A stretch of DNA of 64,000 nt, taken from CAZNKU01 sp045541135 (GTDB taxonomy: Bacteria; Bacillota; Clostridia; Monoglobales; Firm-18). Both the position numbers and the translations under genes were made by a program. Shown piece after piece: positions 35,420 through 44,393 of the stretch; positions within the stretch are counted from its first letter, which is position 1; the number at the start of each line of letters is the position of its first letter. Below the pieces are notes generated by a model. That model did not search any database, had not been told where the DNA came from, and saw nothing but the letters and a program-made list of their open reading frames with translations. The DNA lies in contig JAZQIO010000089.1 of NCBI GenBank assembly GCA_045541135.1, positions 3,751 to 67,750 on the forward strand, given 5' to 3'.

Positions 35420-35887
35420 ATGTACGTGCCTAATTACTCAAGCAGTGCTTATCAGCTTGACAGATATGTTGAACAAAAAGTTGATAAAAAGGCTGAAGCG
35501 GAAAAGAAAAAACAGTTAAAGCTTAAAGCTGCAAGACGCAAAGTGGCAGTGTGTATGGTGGTTTTCTTCGCAGTAATGTTTGCAATACTTTGGGGCTATG
35601 TTCAGATTTACGGCTTGCACAGCGAGCTGTCAAGAAAAACGGCTGAGCTTGAAAACTTGCGTATGGAAAATGAGCAGACTATGCTTACAATAGAAAATAT
35701 GACAGATAAGGCAAAAATTCAGGAGTATGCGGAAACACAGCTTGGTTTGCAGAAAATGACAGATGCACAGATTGTGTATCTTAACCCTCACAAAGGAAGC
35801 TATATGGTTAATGTGGCTAATGAAAACGCTTCCGGTATTGGAGGAACAAACGGGATTTTTGCGGGTTTTTTGGAATATTTGAAATAA
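35420..35887 (+). CDS. ftsL: FtsL-like cell division protein
   Basis: The 155-residue protein has a basic N-terminal cytoplasmic part (about 1-46), one membrane helix (about 47-66), and an extracytoplasmic coiled coil (about 70-100) followed by a short tail; this is the FtsL/DivIC layout. Position between rsmH and the class B PBP supports FtsL, which bridges the FtsB/FtsQ and FtsW/FtsI complexes. Sequence identity in this family is always low. Confidence 0.85.
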   Translation: MYVPNYSSSAYQLDRYVEQKVDKKAEAEKKKQLKLKAARRKVAVCMVVFFAVMFAILWGYVQIYGLHSELSRKTAELENLRMENEQTMLTIENMTDKAKIQEYAETQLGLQKMTDAQIVYLNPHKGSYMVNVANENASGIGGTNGIFAGFLEYLK

Positions 35888-35900
35888 ATTGTTAATAGGT

Positions 35901-35935
35901 ATAAGAGGAGTCCTAAGACTCCTCTTATAGTCGTT
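35901..35935 (+). terminator. Terminator-like hairpin inside the dcw cluster
   Basis: ATAAGAGGAGTC (35901-35912) and GACTCCTCTTAT (35917-35928) form a perfect 12-bp stem, with TCGTTTTT after it. It sits between ftsL and the PBP gene, so it may partially separate regulation of upstream and downstream genes. Confidence 0.65.
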
Positions 35936-35982
35936 TTTGCTGTGGACTAAAATATTGTAAATGTATGTAAGAAGGTGATGTT

Positions 35983-38190
35983 TTGAGCAGGACTACTATG
36001 GATGTAAAGAAAAAAATGCTTATAGTGTTAATAGTTTGCGTTGTAGGCTTTTTATATGTTTTGGGACATGTGGTTTACTGGCAGCTTGTACGTGGTGCAG
36101 AGCTTTCACAGGCGGCTTTGGAACAGCAGACAAGGGATAAAACCATAAGCTCTAAAAGAGGCTCTATATTGGACAGAAACGGAAATGTTCTTGCAGCATC
36201 TGTAGCTGTTGAAACAATTACCGCATCGCCTGTTGATGTAAAGAAAAATGATAAAAGTATTGAGGAAATATCCCAGGGGCTTGCTACCGTTCTTGAAATG
36301 GAATACGAGGATGTGTATAACAAGCTGAACCGTGATACGTCATATGTAATTATAAAACGTAAAGTGGATAAGTCTGTAGGTGATAAGGTAAGGGCATATC
36401 TTGATGATAACGATGTTTCCGGCTTTTCTCTTATTTCGGACACAAAAAGATATTATCCCTATGACAACCTTGCTTCTCATGTAATAGGCTTCGCAGGTAC
36501 AGATAACCAGGGACTTGCAGGTATAGAGCTTGAATATGACAGTTACCTTAAGGGTGCAACCGGCAGACTTATAACTGCAAGTGATGCATCGGGCAGTGCA
36601 ATGCCTTTTGATTATGAAAAGCTTGTAGACCCGGAAGACGGGCTTGATGTTGTTCTTACAATTGATGAAAACATACAGAGAATAGCGGAAAAATATCTGG
36701 AACAGGCTGTGGAGGAAAATCAGCTTGCAAACGGCGCATGTTGTGTTGTTATGGAGGTTAAAACAGGCGAAATACTTGCAATGGCAACAAAGCCTGACTT
36801 TAATCTTAACGACCCGTTTGTAATAACCGATGAAGAAAAGCTTGAGGAAATAAATGAATACCCTGAGGGGGATGAAAGAAACAAAAAATATTCCGAGGAA
36901 TTAAACAGACTTTGGAGAAACAAAGCTGTTGTAGATGCATACGAGCCGGGCTCTACATTTAAAATATTTACATCTGCAATGGCAATTGAAGAAAATGTAA
37001 TAACAAGTAATGAAATTTTTTATTGTAACGGCTACAAGCATGTTGCAAACTATAATATCAACTGTTGGAAGCACGCCGGACACGGGCCTCAGAACTTTGT
37101 AAGGGCTGTACAGAATTCCTGCAACCCCGCATTTATTGAAATAGGCGCAAGAGTTGGGGCAAGCAAGTTTTACGAATATATGTCCGGACTTGGCTTCAGA
37201 GAAAAAACGGGTATAGACCTACCCGGTGAGGACTTGGGTCTTATGCACGAAAGGTCGAGTTTTAACGAGGTAGAGCTTGCTACATATTCATTCGGACAGG
37301 GCTTTACCGTAACACCTATACAGATGATAACTGCAGTTAATGCTATTGCAAACGACGGTATGATGATTAAACCTCATATTGTAAAGCGTTTTGTGGATAG
37401 CGAGGGTAATGTTGTCAAGGAATTCGGCAAAGAGGAAATAAGACAGATTGTTTCCGAATCTACTAGCAAACAGCTTCGTGAGGTTTTGGAATCCGTTGTA
37501 TCAGAAGGCTCCGGTTCCGGCGCTTACATAAGAGGATACCGTGTAGGCGGTAAAACAGGTACATCGGAAAAAACTCCCCGAGGAAACGATAAATACGTTG
37601 CGTCATTTATAGGTATAGCACCTTCAGACGACCCTGAAATTATATGTCTTGTGCTTTTGGATGAGCCTACAACAGGCGTTTATTTCGGTGGTATTATTGC
37701 TACGCCGGTGGCAAGAAGTATTATGGAAGAAACGCTGGCGTACCTTGAATTAGAGCCTTCTTACACCGTAGAAGAGCTTGCAACAATGGAAACAACTGTT
37801 CCTAATGTGGTTGGTATGACAATAACGGAAGCAAATATCGCACTTGAAAATGCAAGCCTTAAATATGCTCTTGACGGTAGCGGTGACGTTGTTCTTAACC
37901 AGCTTCCTAAAGCAGGTGTTAAGGTTAATCAGAAGTCTACGGTTATGCTTTATACTGAAGAAGAAATGACAAATACCACAACAACGGTACCCGATTTGCT
38001 AAATATGACGGTAAGTCAGGCGGCTACTGCAATATCAAATGCTAAGCTTAATATAAACGTAGTAGGTGCAGGCTCAACAACTTCAAATGAAGCGGTGCTT
38101 TCATACAAACAGTCTGTTGAACCCGGAAGTGTTGTTGAAATAGGTACAACAATTACCGTAGAATTCAAACGAATAGAAGCAGGTGAATAA
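35983..38190 (+). CDS. ftsI: Class B penicillin-binding protein with two PASTA domains (FtsI/SpoVD)
   Basis: This septal or sporulation transpeptidase cross-links peptidoglycan. The 735-residue protein has a membrane anchor (about 12-32), a PBP dimer domain, and a transpeptidase domain with SxxK at S324-K327 (GSTFK), SxN at S379-C-N381 and KTG at 523-525. Two PASTA domains follow (about 600-665 and 666-732). The TTG start at 35983 follows AAGGTG by five bases. Only one such PBP gene is in the cluster, so it cannot be decided whether it is the vegetative FtsI or sporulation SpoVD type. Confidence 0.93.
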   Translation: MSRTTMDVKKKMLIVLIVCVVGFLYVLGHVVYWQLVRGAELSQAALEQQTRDKTISSKRGSILDRNGNVLAASVAVETITASPVDVKKNDKSIEEISQGLATVLEMEYEDVYNKLNRDTSYVIIKRKVDKSVGDKVRAYLDDNDVSGFSLISDTKRYYPYDNLASHVIGFAGTDNQGLAGIELEYDSYLKGATGRLITASDASGSAMPFDYEKLVDPEDGLDVVLTIDENIQRIAEKYLEQAVEENQLANGACCVVMEVKTGEILAMATKPDFNLNDPFVITDEEKLEEINEYPEGDERNKKYSEELNRLWRNKAVVDAYEPGSTFKIFTSAMAIEENVITSNEIFYCNGYKHVANYNINCWKHAGHGPQNFVRAVQNSCNPAFIEIGARVGASKFYEYMSGLGFREKTGIDLPGEDLGLMHERSSFNEVELATYSFGQGFTVTPIQMITAVNAIANDGMMIKPHIVKRFVDSEGNVVKEFGKEEIRQIVSESTSKQLREVLESVVSEGSGSGAYIRGYRVGGKTGTSEKTPRGNDKYVASFIGIAPSDDPEIICLVLLDEPTTGVYFGGIIATPVARSIMEETLAYLELEPSYTVEELATMETTVPNVVGMTITEANIALENASLKYALDGSGDVVLNQLPKAGVKVNQKSTVMLYTEEEMTNTTTTVPDLLNMTVSQAATAISNAKLNINVVGAGSTTSNEAVLSYKQSVEPGSVVEIGTTITVEFKRIEAGE

Positions 38191-38220
38191 TTTAGTCTAT
38201 AGTCCATGGGAGGAATAAAA

Positions 38221-39627
38221 ATGAAATTAAAGGATATTTTGTTGTCGGCAAATGTTGACATAGAGATTTCGGGTATTTCCTACAACTCGAAACTGACAAA
38301 ACCCGGTGATGTATTTGTTGCAATAACCGGCTTTCAGACAGACGGGCATAAGTATATAAAAAGTGCTGCGGAAAACGGCGCTGTGTGCGTAGTGTGTGAG
38401 CGTGAACAGGATGACGTTGACATTCCGTGTGTAATTGTTGAAAATTCACGTAAGGCTCTTGCGGAAATGTCCTGCAAATTTTACGGTAATCCTACGGAAA
38501 AATTTAATTTAATCGGCGTTACGGGAACAAACGGTAAAACTACCGTTACGTATCTTGTGAAAACAGTTCTGGAGGCAAACGGTGAAAAAGTAGGCCTTAT
38601 GGGTACAAACAAAAATATGATTGGTGATGTGGAATACCATACAGAGCGAACTACTCCCGAATCCTTGGAGCTTCAGCAGTTTTTTGCGGATATGGTAAAG
38701 GAAGGGTGTACCTACGGTATAATGGAGGTTTCCTCACATTCTCTTGAACTTTACAGGGTTTTTGGCTGTAACTACAAGGTGGGTGCGTTTACCAATCTTA
38801 CTCAGGACCATCTGGATTTTCACGGTGATATGGAAAATTATTTCATTGCAAAAAGTAAGCTGTTTAATATGTGCGGTACGGGCGTTATAAATGCAGATGA
38901 TATCTATGGTGCAAGACTGTGCAAACAAGCAGGTTGTCAGGTTATGTCGTACGGTATAAAAAACGGAGACCTTAAAGCTGAAAATATTGAATATAATGAT
39001 AAAGGCGTACGCTTTGAATGCGGAAGTATGAAAATAAATCTGGGAATACCCGGTGTGTTTTCTGTATATAATGCACTTACAGCAATAGGCATTTGTAAGT
39101 CCTGCGGAATATCCGACGAGGTTATAGAAAAGGCTCTTAACAGTGCACAGGGTGTAAAGGGCAGAGCAGAAATTGTAGATTGCGGAAAGGACTTTACATT
39201 ACTTATAGATTATGCACACACTCCCGACGGGCTTGAAAATATACTTGAAAGTGTAAGAAAGTTTGCAAAGGGCAGAGTTGTGGTTGTATTTGGTTGCGGA
39301 GGAGACCGTGACAAAACAAAACGTCCTAAAATGGGCAGGGTAGCAGGCAGAATAGCAGACTTTTGCATTGTTACTTCAGATAATCCCCGTACGGAAGAGC
39401 CTGACGCCATAATAAGAGACATTCTCGATGGTATGGACGATGCTATGGCGGAATATGTTGTAATTGAAAACAGAAGAGATGCCATAGAATATGCAATAAG
39501 ACATGCACGTAAGGATGATGTTATTGTTCTTGCAGGTAAGGGACACGAGGATTATCAGATTTTAAAGGATAAAACAATTCACTTTGATGAAAGAGAAGTT
39601 ATCAGAGACATTTTAAGTAATATGTAA
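38221..39627 (+). CDS. murE: UDP-MurNAc-tripeptide ligase MurE, meso-DAP type
   Basis: MurE adds the third amino acid to UDP-MurNAc-L-Ala-D-Glu. From the ATG at 38221, behind GGGAGG, it has 468 residues. The ATP motif is GVTGTNGKTT, and HSLELYRVFGCNYKVGAFTNLTQDHLDFHG is typical. The substrate motif reads DNPR (in TSDNPRTEEP), which marks meso-diaminopimelate-adding MurE rather than lysine-adding types, so the wall is probably DAP-type. Confidence 0.96.
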   Translation: MKLKDILLSANVDIEISGISYNSKLTKPGDVFVAITGFQTDGHKYIKSAAENGAVCVVCEREQDDVDIPCVIVENSRKALAEMSCKFYGNPTEKFNLIGVTGTNGKTTVTYLVKTVLEANGEKVGLMGTNKNMIGDVEYHTERTTPESLELQQFFADMVKEGCTYGIMEVSSHSLELYRVFGCNYKVGAFTNLTQDHLDFHGDMENYFIAKSKLFNMCGTGVINADDIYGARLCKQAGCQVMSYGIKNGDLKAENIEYNDKGVRFECGSMKINLGIPGVFSVYNALTAIGICKSCGISDEVIEKALNSAQGVKGRAEIVDCGKDFTLLIDYAHTPDGLENILESVRKFAKGRVVVVFGCGGDRDKTKRPKMGRVAGRIADFCIVTSDNPRTEEPDAIIRDILDGMDDAMAEYVVIENRRDAIEYAIRHARKDDVIVLAGKGHEDYQILKDKTIHFDEREVIRDILSNM

Positions 39628-39639
39628 AAGGTGATAATT

Positions 39640-41007
39640 TTGGATAAAATATCAGTTGAAAAAATTGCCGCATATATTGGCGGAAGGTTAGTGGGAGACA
39701 GTACCTTCATAAGCTGTGTAACCACAGACAGCCGTGAAGCAAAGGAAGGAACCATGTTCATAGGTATAAAGGGAGAACGTGTTGACGGTAACGACTTTGC
39801 TGTGGATTTTTTGAAAAACGGCGGAAGCTGTGCGGTTGTGGAAAAGGCTGTTGAAATACCTGACGGCAAATGTGTAATACGTGTTGAGGATACAAAAAAG
39901 GCGATACGTGACATTGCGGAATTTTACAGAGAAACTTTAAATATTGATGTTGTTGCCGTAACGGGAAGTGTTGGTAAAACAAGCACAAAGGATATGCTGA
40001 GCTCCGTTATTTCACAAAGCTTTTGCACCTTTGCTACAAAGGGGAATTTTAACAATGAAATAGGCGTACCCCTTACTGTTTTTCAGCTTGACAGTACATA
40101 TGAAAAGGCAATTGTTGAAATGGGTATGAGCAATCTTGGGGAAATAAGCAGACTTACAAAAATTGCAAAACCACAGGTTGCGGTTATAACTAACATAGGC
40201 ACAGCTCATATAGGAAATCTGGGCAGTCGTGAAAACATACTAAGAGCAAAGCTTGAGGTTTTGGAATGTCTTGAAGGGCTTGCTGTTTTAAACGGTGACG
40301 ACAGCTATTTGTGGGGTGCAAGGGAAAGCATTGAACACAAAACCATATTTTACGGCATAGAAAATAAAGAAGCAGACTATGTTGCCTACGGTGTGGTAAG
40401 CAATACAGAGGGCAGCTCCTTTAAAGTAAAAATAGACGGTGAAGAACACAGCTTTTTTGTTCCTGTTATTGGTGTGCACCACGTATATAATGCGTTGGCG
40501 GCAATAATATGCGCTTTGCATTTTGGTATGAATATAGAGGATATTGCAAAGGGAATAAGTGCTTACCGTACCTCGGGAATGCGTCAGCATGAAATACAGA
40601 TAGGAGGAATAAAGCTTATTGAAGACTGCTATAATGCAAGCTCTGATTCAATGAAGTCTTCGCTTAACGTTTTAAAGTCTGTTTCCGATGGAAAAAGAAG
40701 CATTGCCGTTTTGGGGGATATGCTTGAACAGGGGGATTTTGCGGAAGAAAATCACCGTCTTGTGGGAAACTATGCGGCATCAAGCGGTACAGATACCCTT
40801 GTGTGCATAGGAAATGATGCTCGCTACATTGCCGATGAAGCAAGAAAAAATAATCTCAAGGATGTTTTTGAATTTTCTTCAAATGAAGAGGCAGCGGAGT
40901 TTCTTTGCAGTTATGTTAAGGATGGAGATACTGTACTTTTTAAAGCATCAAGAGGTATGGCACTTGAAAAGGTGTCATCTGCATTGCAGGAGTTTTTGAA
41001 AGGATGA
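39640..41007 (+). CDS. murF: UDP-MurNAc-pentapeptide synthetase MurF
   Basis: MurF adds D-Ala-D-Ala to the UDP-MurNAc-tripeptide. The TTG at 39640, six bases after AAGGTG, gives 455 residues; a GTG at 39631 overlaps that ribosome site. It shows the ATP motif TGSVGKTSTKDM, TKGNFNNEIGVPLT and LIEDCYNASSDSMKSSL. murF between murE and mraY follows the E. coli-like order rather than that of Bacillus. Confidence 0.95.
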   Translation: MDKISVEKIAAYIGGRLVGDSTFISCVTTDSREAKEGTMFIGIKGERVDGNDFAVDFLKNGGSCAVVEKAVEIPDGKCVIRVEDTKKAIRDIAEFYRETLNIDVVAVTGSVGKTSTKDMLSSVISQSFCTFATKGNFNNEIGVPLTVFQLDSTYEKAIVEMGMSNLGEISRLTKIAKPQVAVITNIGTAHIGNLGSRENILRAKLEVLECLEGLAVLNGDDSYLWGARESIEHKTIFYGIENKEADYVAYGVVSNTEGSSFKVKIDGEEHSFFVPVIGVHHVYNALAAIICALHFGMNIEDIAKGISAYRTSGMRQHEIQIGGIKLIEDCYNASSDSMKSSLNVLKSVSDGKRSIAVLGDMLEQGDFAEENHRLVGNYAASSGTDTLVCIGNDARYIADEARKNNLKDVFEFSSNEEAAEFLCSYVKDGDTVLFKASRGMALEKVSSALQEFLKG

Positions 41008-41014
41008 AACTGAT

Positions 41015-41977
41015 ATGGAATATATTTATATTTTAGCATTGCTGATTGGTTTTGTTGCAGCAACGCTTTTGGGACCGGTTTTTATACCGATTCTTATAAA
41101 GCTTAAATTTGGTCAGAGTATACGTGAAATAGGACCAAAATGGCACGAAAAGAAAAGCGGTACTCCCACAATGGGCGGCATTATATTTATGCTTGGTTTG
41201 ATTATTTCTGCCGCTGTTTTGTATAAGTTTATGGACCTAAAGGCAGGGATTGTTTTGTTCTGTGCACTGGGTTTTGGTATTGTGGGCTTTCTGGACGATT
41301 TCATTAAGGTTGTGCTTAAAAGAAACCTTGGTCTTAAGGCGTGGCAAAAGCTTGCGTTGCAGATAGTTGTGTCTGTTGTATTTGTTCTCGTTGGTCTGGA
41401 CAAGGGAATTTTGTCAGTTGCAATAGACATACCTTTTACGGATTTTGTATGGAATATGGGTTGGCTTTATATTCCTTTTGCAATATTTGTATTGCTTGCT
41501 GTTGTTAACGGTGTTAACCTTACGGACGGAATTGACGGCCTTGCAACATGCGTAACTGTTGTTGTAATGCTTTTCTTTGCATTGGTTACATCACTTTTAA
41601 ACAGCTTGTCCGTAAGTCTTTTATGCTATGCTCTTTCAGGCGCATTGCTGGGCTTTCTTATTTATAATAAAAATCCTGCAAAGGTATTTATGGGTGATAC
41701 GGGCTCACTTATGCTTGGTGGTATGGTAGGTGCTTTGTCACTTATAACAGGAAATCCGTTAATACTTATAATTGTGGGTATAATATATTTTGTTGAAACA
41801 CTTTCTGTTATTATGCAGGTTACTTCTTTTAAACTTACGGGTAAAAGAATCTTTAAAATGAGTCCGATTCATCATCATTTTGAAATGTGCGGATGGAATG
41901 AAAAGAAGATTGATTTTATATTTACCCTGGTAACCGTTATATTCTGTATTATCGCTTATTTTGGCGTTAGGGTGTGA
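41015..41977 (+). CDS. mraY: Phospho-MurNAc-pentapeptide transferase MraY
   Basis: MraY transfers phospho-MurNAc-pentapeptide to undecaprenyl phosphate, forming lipid I in the membrane. The 320-residue protein has about ten helices and the motifs KKSGTPTMGG, FLDDFIK, NGVNLTDGIDGLA, FMGDTGSL and SPIHHHFE. Its stop abuts the start of ftsW; murD, which usually follows mraY, is missing here. Confidence 0.96.
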   Translation: MEYIYILALLIGFVAATLLGPVFIPILIKLKFGQSIREIGPKWHEKKSGTPTMGGIIFMLGLIISAAVLYKFMDLKAGIVLFCALGFGIVGFLDDFIKVVLKRNLGLKAWQKLALQIVVSVVFVLVGLDKGILSVAIDIPFTDFVWNMGWLYIPFAIFVLLAVVNGVNLTDGIDGLATCVTVVVMLFFALVTSLLNSLSVSLLCYALSGALLGFLIYNKNPAKVFMGDTGSLMLGGMVGALSLITGNPLILIIVGIIYFVETLSVIMQVTSFKLTGKRIFKMSPIHHHFEMCGWNEKKIDFIFTLVTVIFCIIAYFGVRV

Positions 41978-41983
41978 TTGGAT

Positions 41984-43084
41984 TTGAAAAAAAAGGGACA
42001 AATAGATTTTTATTTTTTAATAGTTGTGTTTGCTTTGCTTGCATTCGGGCTTATGATGGTAATGTCTGCAAGCTCGGAATCTGCAAGAAATGCAAGCTAC
42101 ACCGGAGGAGATGCTTACTACTTTATTAAACGTCAACTAATCTGGGCAGTTCTTTCCGTTGCAGCTATGTTCTTTTGTTCAAGATTTGATTATCATAAGC
42201 TTACAAAATGGTCAGGTGCAATAATTATACTTGCATTTGTTTTACTTATAATGGTACCTGTTGCAGGTACAGAGGTAAACGGAGGACAGCGTTGGTTGCG
42301 TCTTGGACCTGTGCAGTTTCAACCTTCGGAGATTGCTAAAATTGCATTGATTATTTATCTTGCAAGTTCTCTGTCTAAAAACAAAAAGTATCTTGAAACT
42401 GTTTCAAGAGGTCTGCTTCCTAATCTGATTGTTATAGGCGTAACTGCTGCACTGCTTATTATACAGCCTCACTTCAGTGCTACCATTATTATTGTTGCTG
42501 TGGGTGTAATAATGCTGTTTGTAGGCGGTGTAAACTGGAAACATCTGCTTGCGTTGGCGGCTCCTGTGGTTGCTGCCGGTGTTATGATTGTTATGACGTC
42601 TTCATACAGACGTGCACGTGTTTTTTCTTTTCTCGACCCCTTTGCAGACCCTTTGGGTGACGGGTATCAGGTTATACAGTCACTTTATGCAATAGGGAGC
42701 GGCGGACTTTTCGGCGTGGGACTTGGACAGAGCAGACAAAAATTTTTGTATATTCCCGAGCCTCAGAATGACTTTATCTTTTCCATTTTGTGCGAAGAAC
42801 TTGGATTTGTCGGGGCATTTGTTGTAATAGCACTTTTTGTCTTTTTGGTGTACCGTGGTTTTAAAATTGCAATGAATGCAAAGGATAAAGAGGGCTCACT
42901 TATAGCTGTTGGTATTACATCTCTTATAGCCTTGCAGGTTATAATGAATATAGCCGTTGTAACATCGGCTATGCCGGTAACAGGTATTCCGCTACCGTTT
43001 TTCAGCTATGGCGGTACCGCACTTTTTATTATTATGAGCTGTATGGGTATTATGCTTAATATCTCAAGGCAGGGTAACCAGTAA
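41984..43084 (+). CDS. ftsW: Lipid II polymerase FtsW/SpoVE (SEDS family)
   Basis: This SEDS glycosyltransferase works with the class B PBP encoded upstream. The preferred start is the TTG at 41984 (MKKKGQIDFYF), nine bases after AGGGTG, giving 366 residues; a TTG at 41978 is the alternative. It has about ten helices with the motifs GGQRWLRLGPVQFQPSEIAKIA and ILCEELGFVGA, and ends GIPLPFFSYGGTALFI. Vegetative FtsW and sporulation SpoVE are not separable here. Confidence 0.94.
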   Translation: MKKKGQIDFYFLIVVFALLAFGLMMVMSASSESARNASYTGGDAYYFIKRQLIWAVLSVAAMFFCSRFDYHKLTKWSGAIIILAFVLLIMVPVAGTEVNGGQRWLRLGPVQFQPSEIAKIALIIYLASSLSKNKKYLETVSRGLLPNLIVIGVTAALLIIQPHFSATIIIVAVGVIMLFVGGVNWKHLLALAAPVVAAGVMIVMTSSYRRARVFSFLDPFADPLGDGYQVIQSLYAIGSGGLFGVGLGQSRQKFLYIPEPQNDFIFSILCEELGFVGAFVVIALFVFLVYRGFKIAMNAKDKEGSLIAVGITSLIALQVIMNIAVVTSAMPVTGIPLPFFSYGGTALFIIMSCMGIMLNISRQGNQ

Positions 43085-43097
43085 CGGAGGGATTTGG

Positions 43098-44183
43098 ATG
43101 CGTGTTTTACTTGCAGGAGGAGGAACAGCAGGACACATAAATCCGGCTATTTCTATTGCTGATACAATAAAAACTAAAGAGCCTGACAGTAAGTTTTTGT
43201 TTGTGGGAACGAAAAACGGTATGGAAAGTAAGCTTGTGCCAAAATCCGGGTATGATATAGAATTTATTGAAGTAAGCGGATTTAAAAGAAAGCTTACACC
43301 AAAAAATGCAGTTGCGGCTTTTAAGGCTTTAAGGGCATTTGTCAAATGCCGCAGTATTGTTAAAAAATTCAAGCCTGATGTTGTAATAGGAACGGGCGGA
43401 TATGTTTCCGGACCCTTGCTTTTAGCGGCGGCAAAGCTTAAAATTCCTACACTTATACACGAACAGAATGTATTTGCCGGTCTTACAAGCAAAATGCTCA
43501 GCGACAAAGTAAACACCGTTTGCATAAGCTTTGAGGAAAGCAGAGTAAAATTCGAAAAGGCAAAAAATGTTGTGCTTACGGGCAATCCTTTGCGTAACGA
43601 GCTTTTTGAAATCACATATAAGGATGCAAGAAAAAAGCTTGGCATTGACGAAAAGCCATTTATAGTTGCCTTTGGCGGAAGCCTTGGTGCAACCCGTCTT
43701 AATGAAAGTATGGTAAGCTTTATTAAAAGGGTTGAAGAAGGTAAATGCAACATTCTTTTTGCAACGGGCGAAAGAGAATTTGACGAGGTTTCAGCAAAGC
43801 TTGAAAATGTAAAGAAAGACGGAATAGATGTTGTTAAGTATATTTACAATATGAATGAGGCAATGCAGGCGGCAGACCTGCTTATTTGCAGAGCCGGTGC
43901 AATAACGGTAAGTGAGCTTAATGCACTTGCAAAACCGTCTGTGCTTATACCGTCTCCTAATGTAACGGATAATCATCAGTTTTACAACGCAAAGGCTCTG
44001 GCAGATAAAAACGCTGCTGTGCTTATTGAGGAAAAAGACTTAAACGACGAAATGTTTTTTGAAACGGTAAGCAGGCTTTCTGAAAATATGATAAAACTCA
44101 GGGAAATGAGTGTTTGTTCAGGCAATATGGGCATAAGAAATGCCAATGAGCTTATATATAATGAAATTAAAAAAATAATATAA
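43098..44183 (+). CDS. murG: Lipid II synthase MurG
   Basis: MurG adds GlcNAc to lipid I. The 361-residue protein has the two Gly-rich loops (GGGTAGHINPAISIA and GGSLGATRLNESM) and the UDP-GlcNAc motif LICRAGAITVSELNALAKPSVLIPSPN. It ends this wall cluster; a terminator follows, so murB, ftsQ, ftsA and ftsZ are not linked. Confidence 0.96.
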   Translation: MRVLLAGGGTAGHINPAISIADTIKTKEPDSKFLFVGTKNGMESKLVPKSGYDIEFIEVSGFKRKLTPKNAVAAFKALRAFVKCRSIVKKFKPDVVIGTGGYVSGPLLLAAAKLKIPTLIHEQNVFAGLTSKMLSDKVNTVCISFEESRVKFEKAKNVVLTGNPLRNELFEITYKDARKKLGIDEKPFIVAFGGSLGATRLNESMVSFIKRVEEGKCNILFATGEREFDEVSAKLENVKKDGIDVVKYIYNMNEAMQAADLLICRAGAITVSELNALAKPSVLIPSPNVTDNHQFYNAKALADKNAAVLIEEKDLNDEMFFETVSRLSENMIKLREMSVCSGNMGIRNANELIYNEIKKII

Positions 44184-44192
44184 AATATACAA

Positions 44193-44230
44193 ACGGACTC
44201 GGTAATTTGCTTATTATCGGGTCTGTTTTT
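44193..44230 (+). terminator. Intrinsic terminator after murG
   Basis: ACGGACTCGGTAAT (44193-44206) pairs, with G-U wobbles, to ATTATCGGGTCTGT (44213-44226), followed by TTTTT. Confidence 0.75.
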
Positions 44231-44285
44231 ATGTCTAAATTTCACAATAAATTAACAAATGTCACAAAAAAAATTAAAAATTTTA

Positions 44286-44314
44286 TTGATTTTTATGTAA
44301 AAAAGGTGTATTAT
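44286..44314 (+). promoter_or_regulatory. Promoter of the cdaR-ftsEX operon
   Basis: TTGATT (44286-44291) and TATTAT (44309-44314), spacer 17, about 80 bases before the GTG start at 44394. Confidence 0.55.
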
Positions 44315-44393
44315 AGATAATGAATAAGTATTTCTAATGGGTGTTTTAGGCGAATATAGATAAAAATTCATCCTTAAAAAGGAGAGTGTTATT

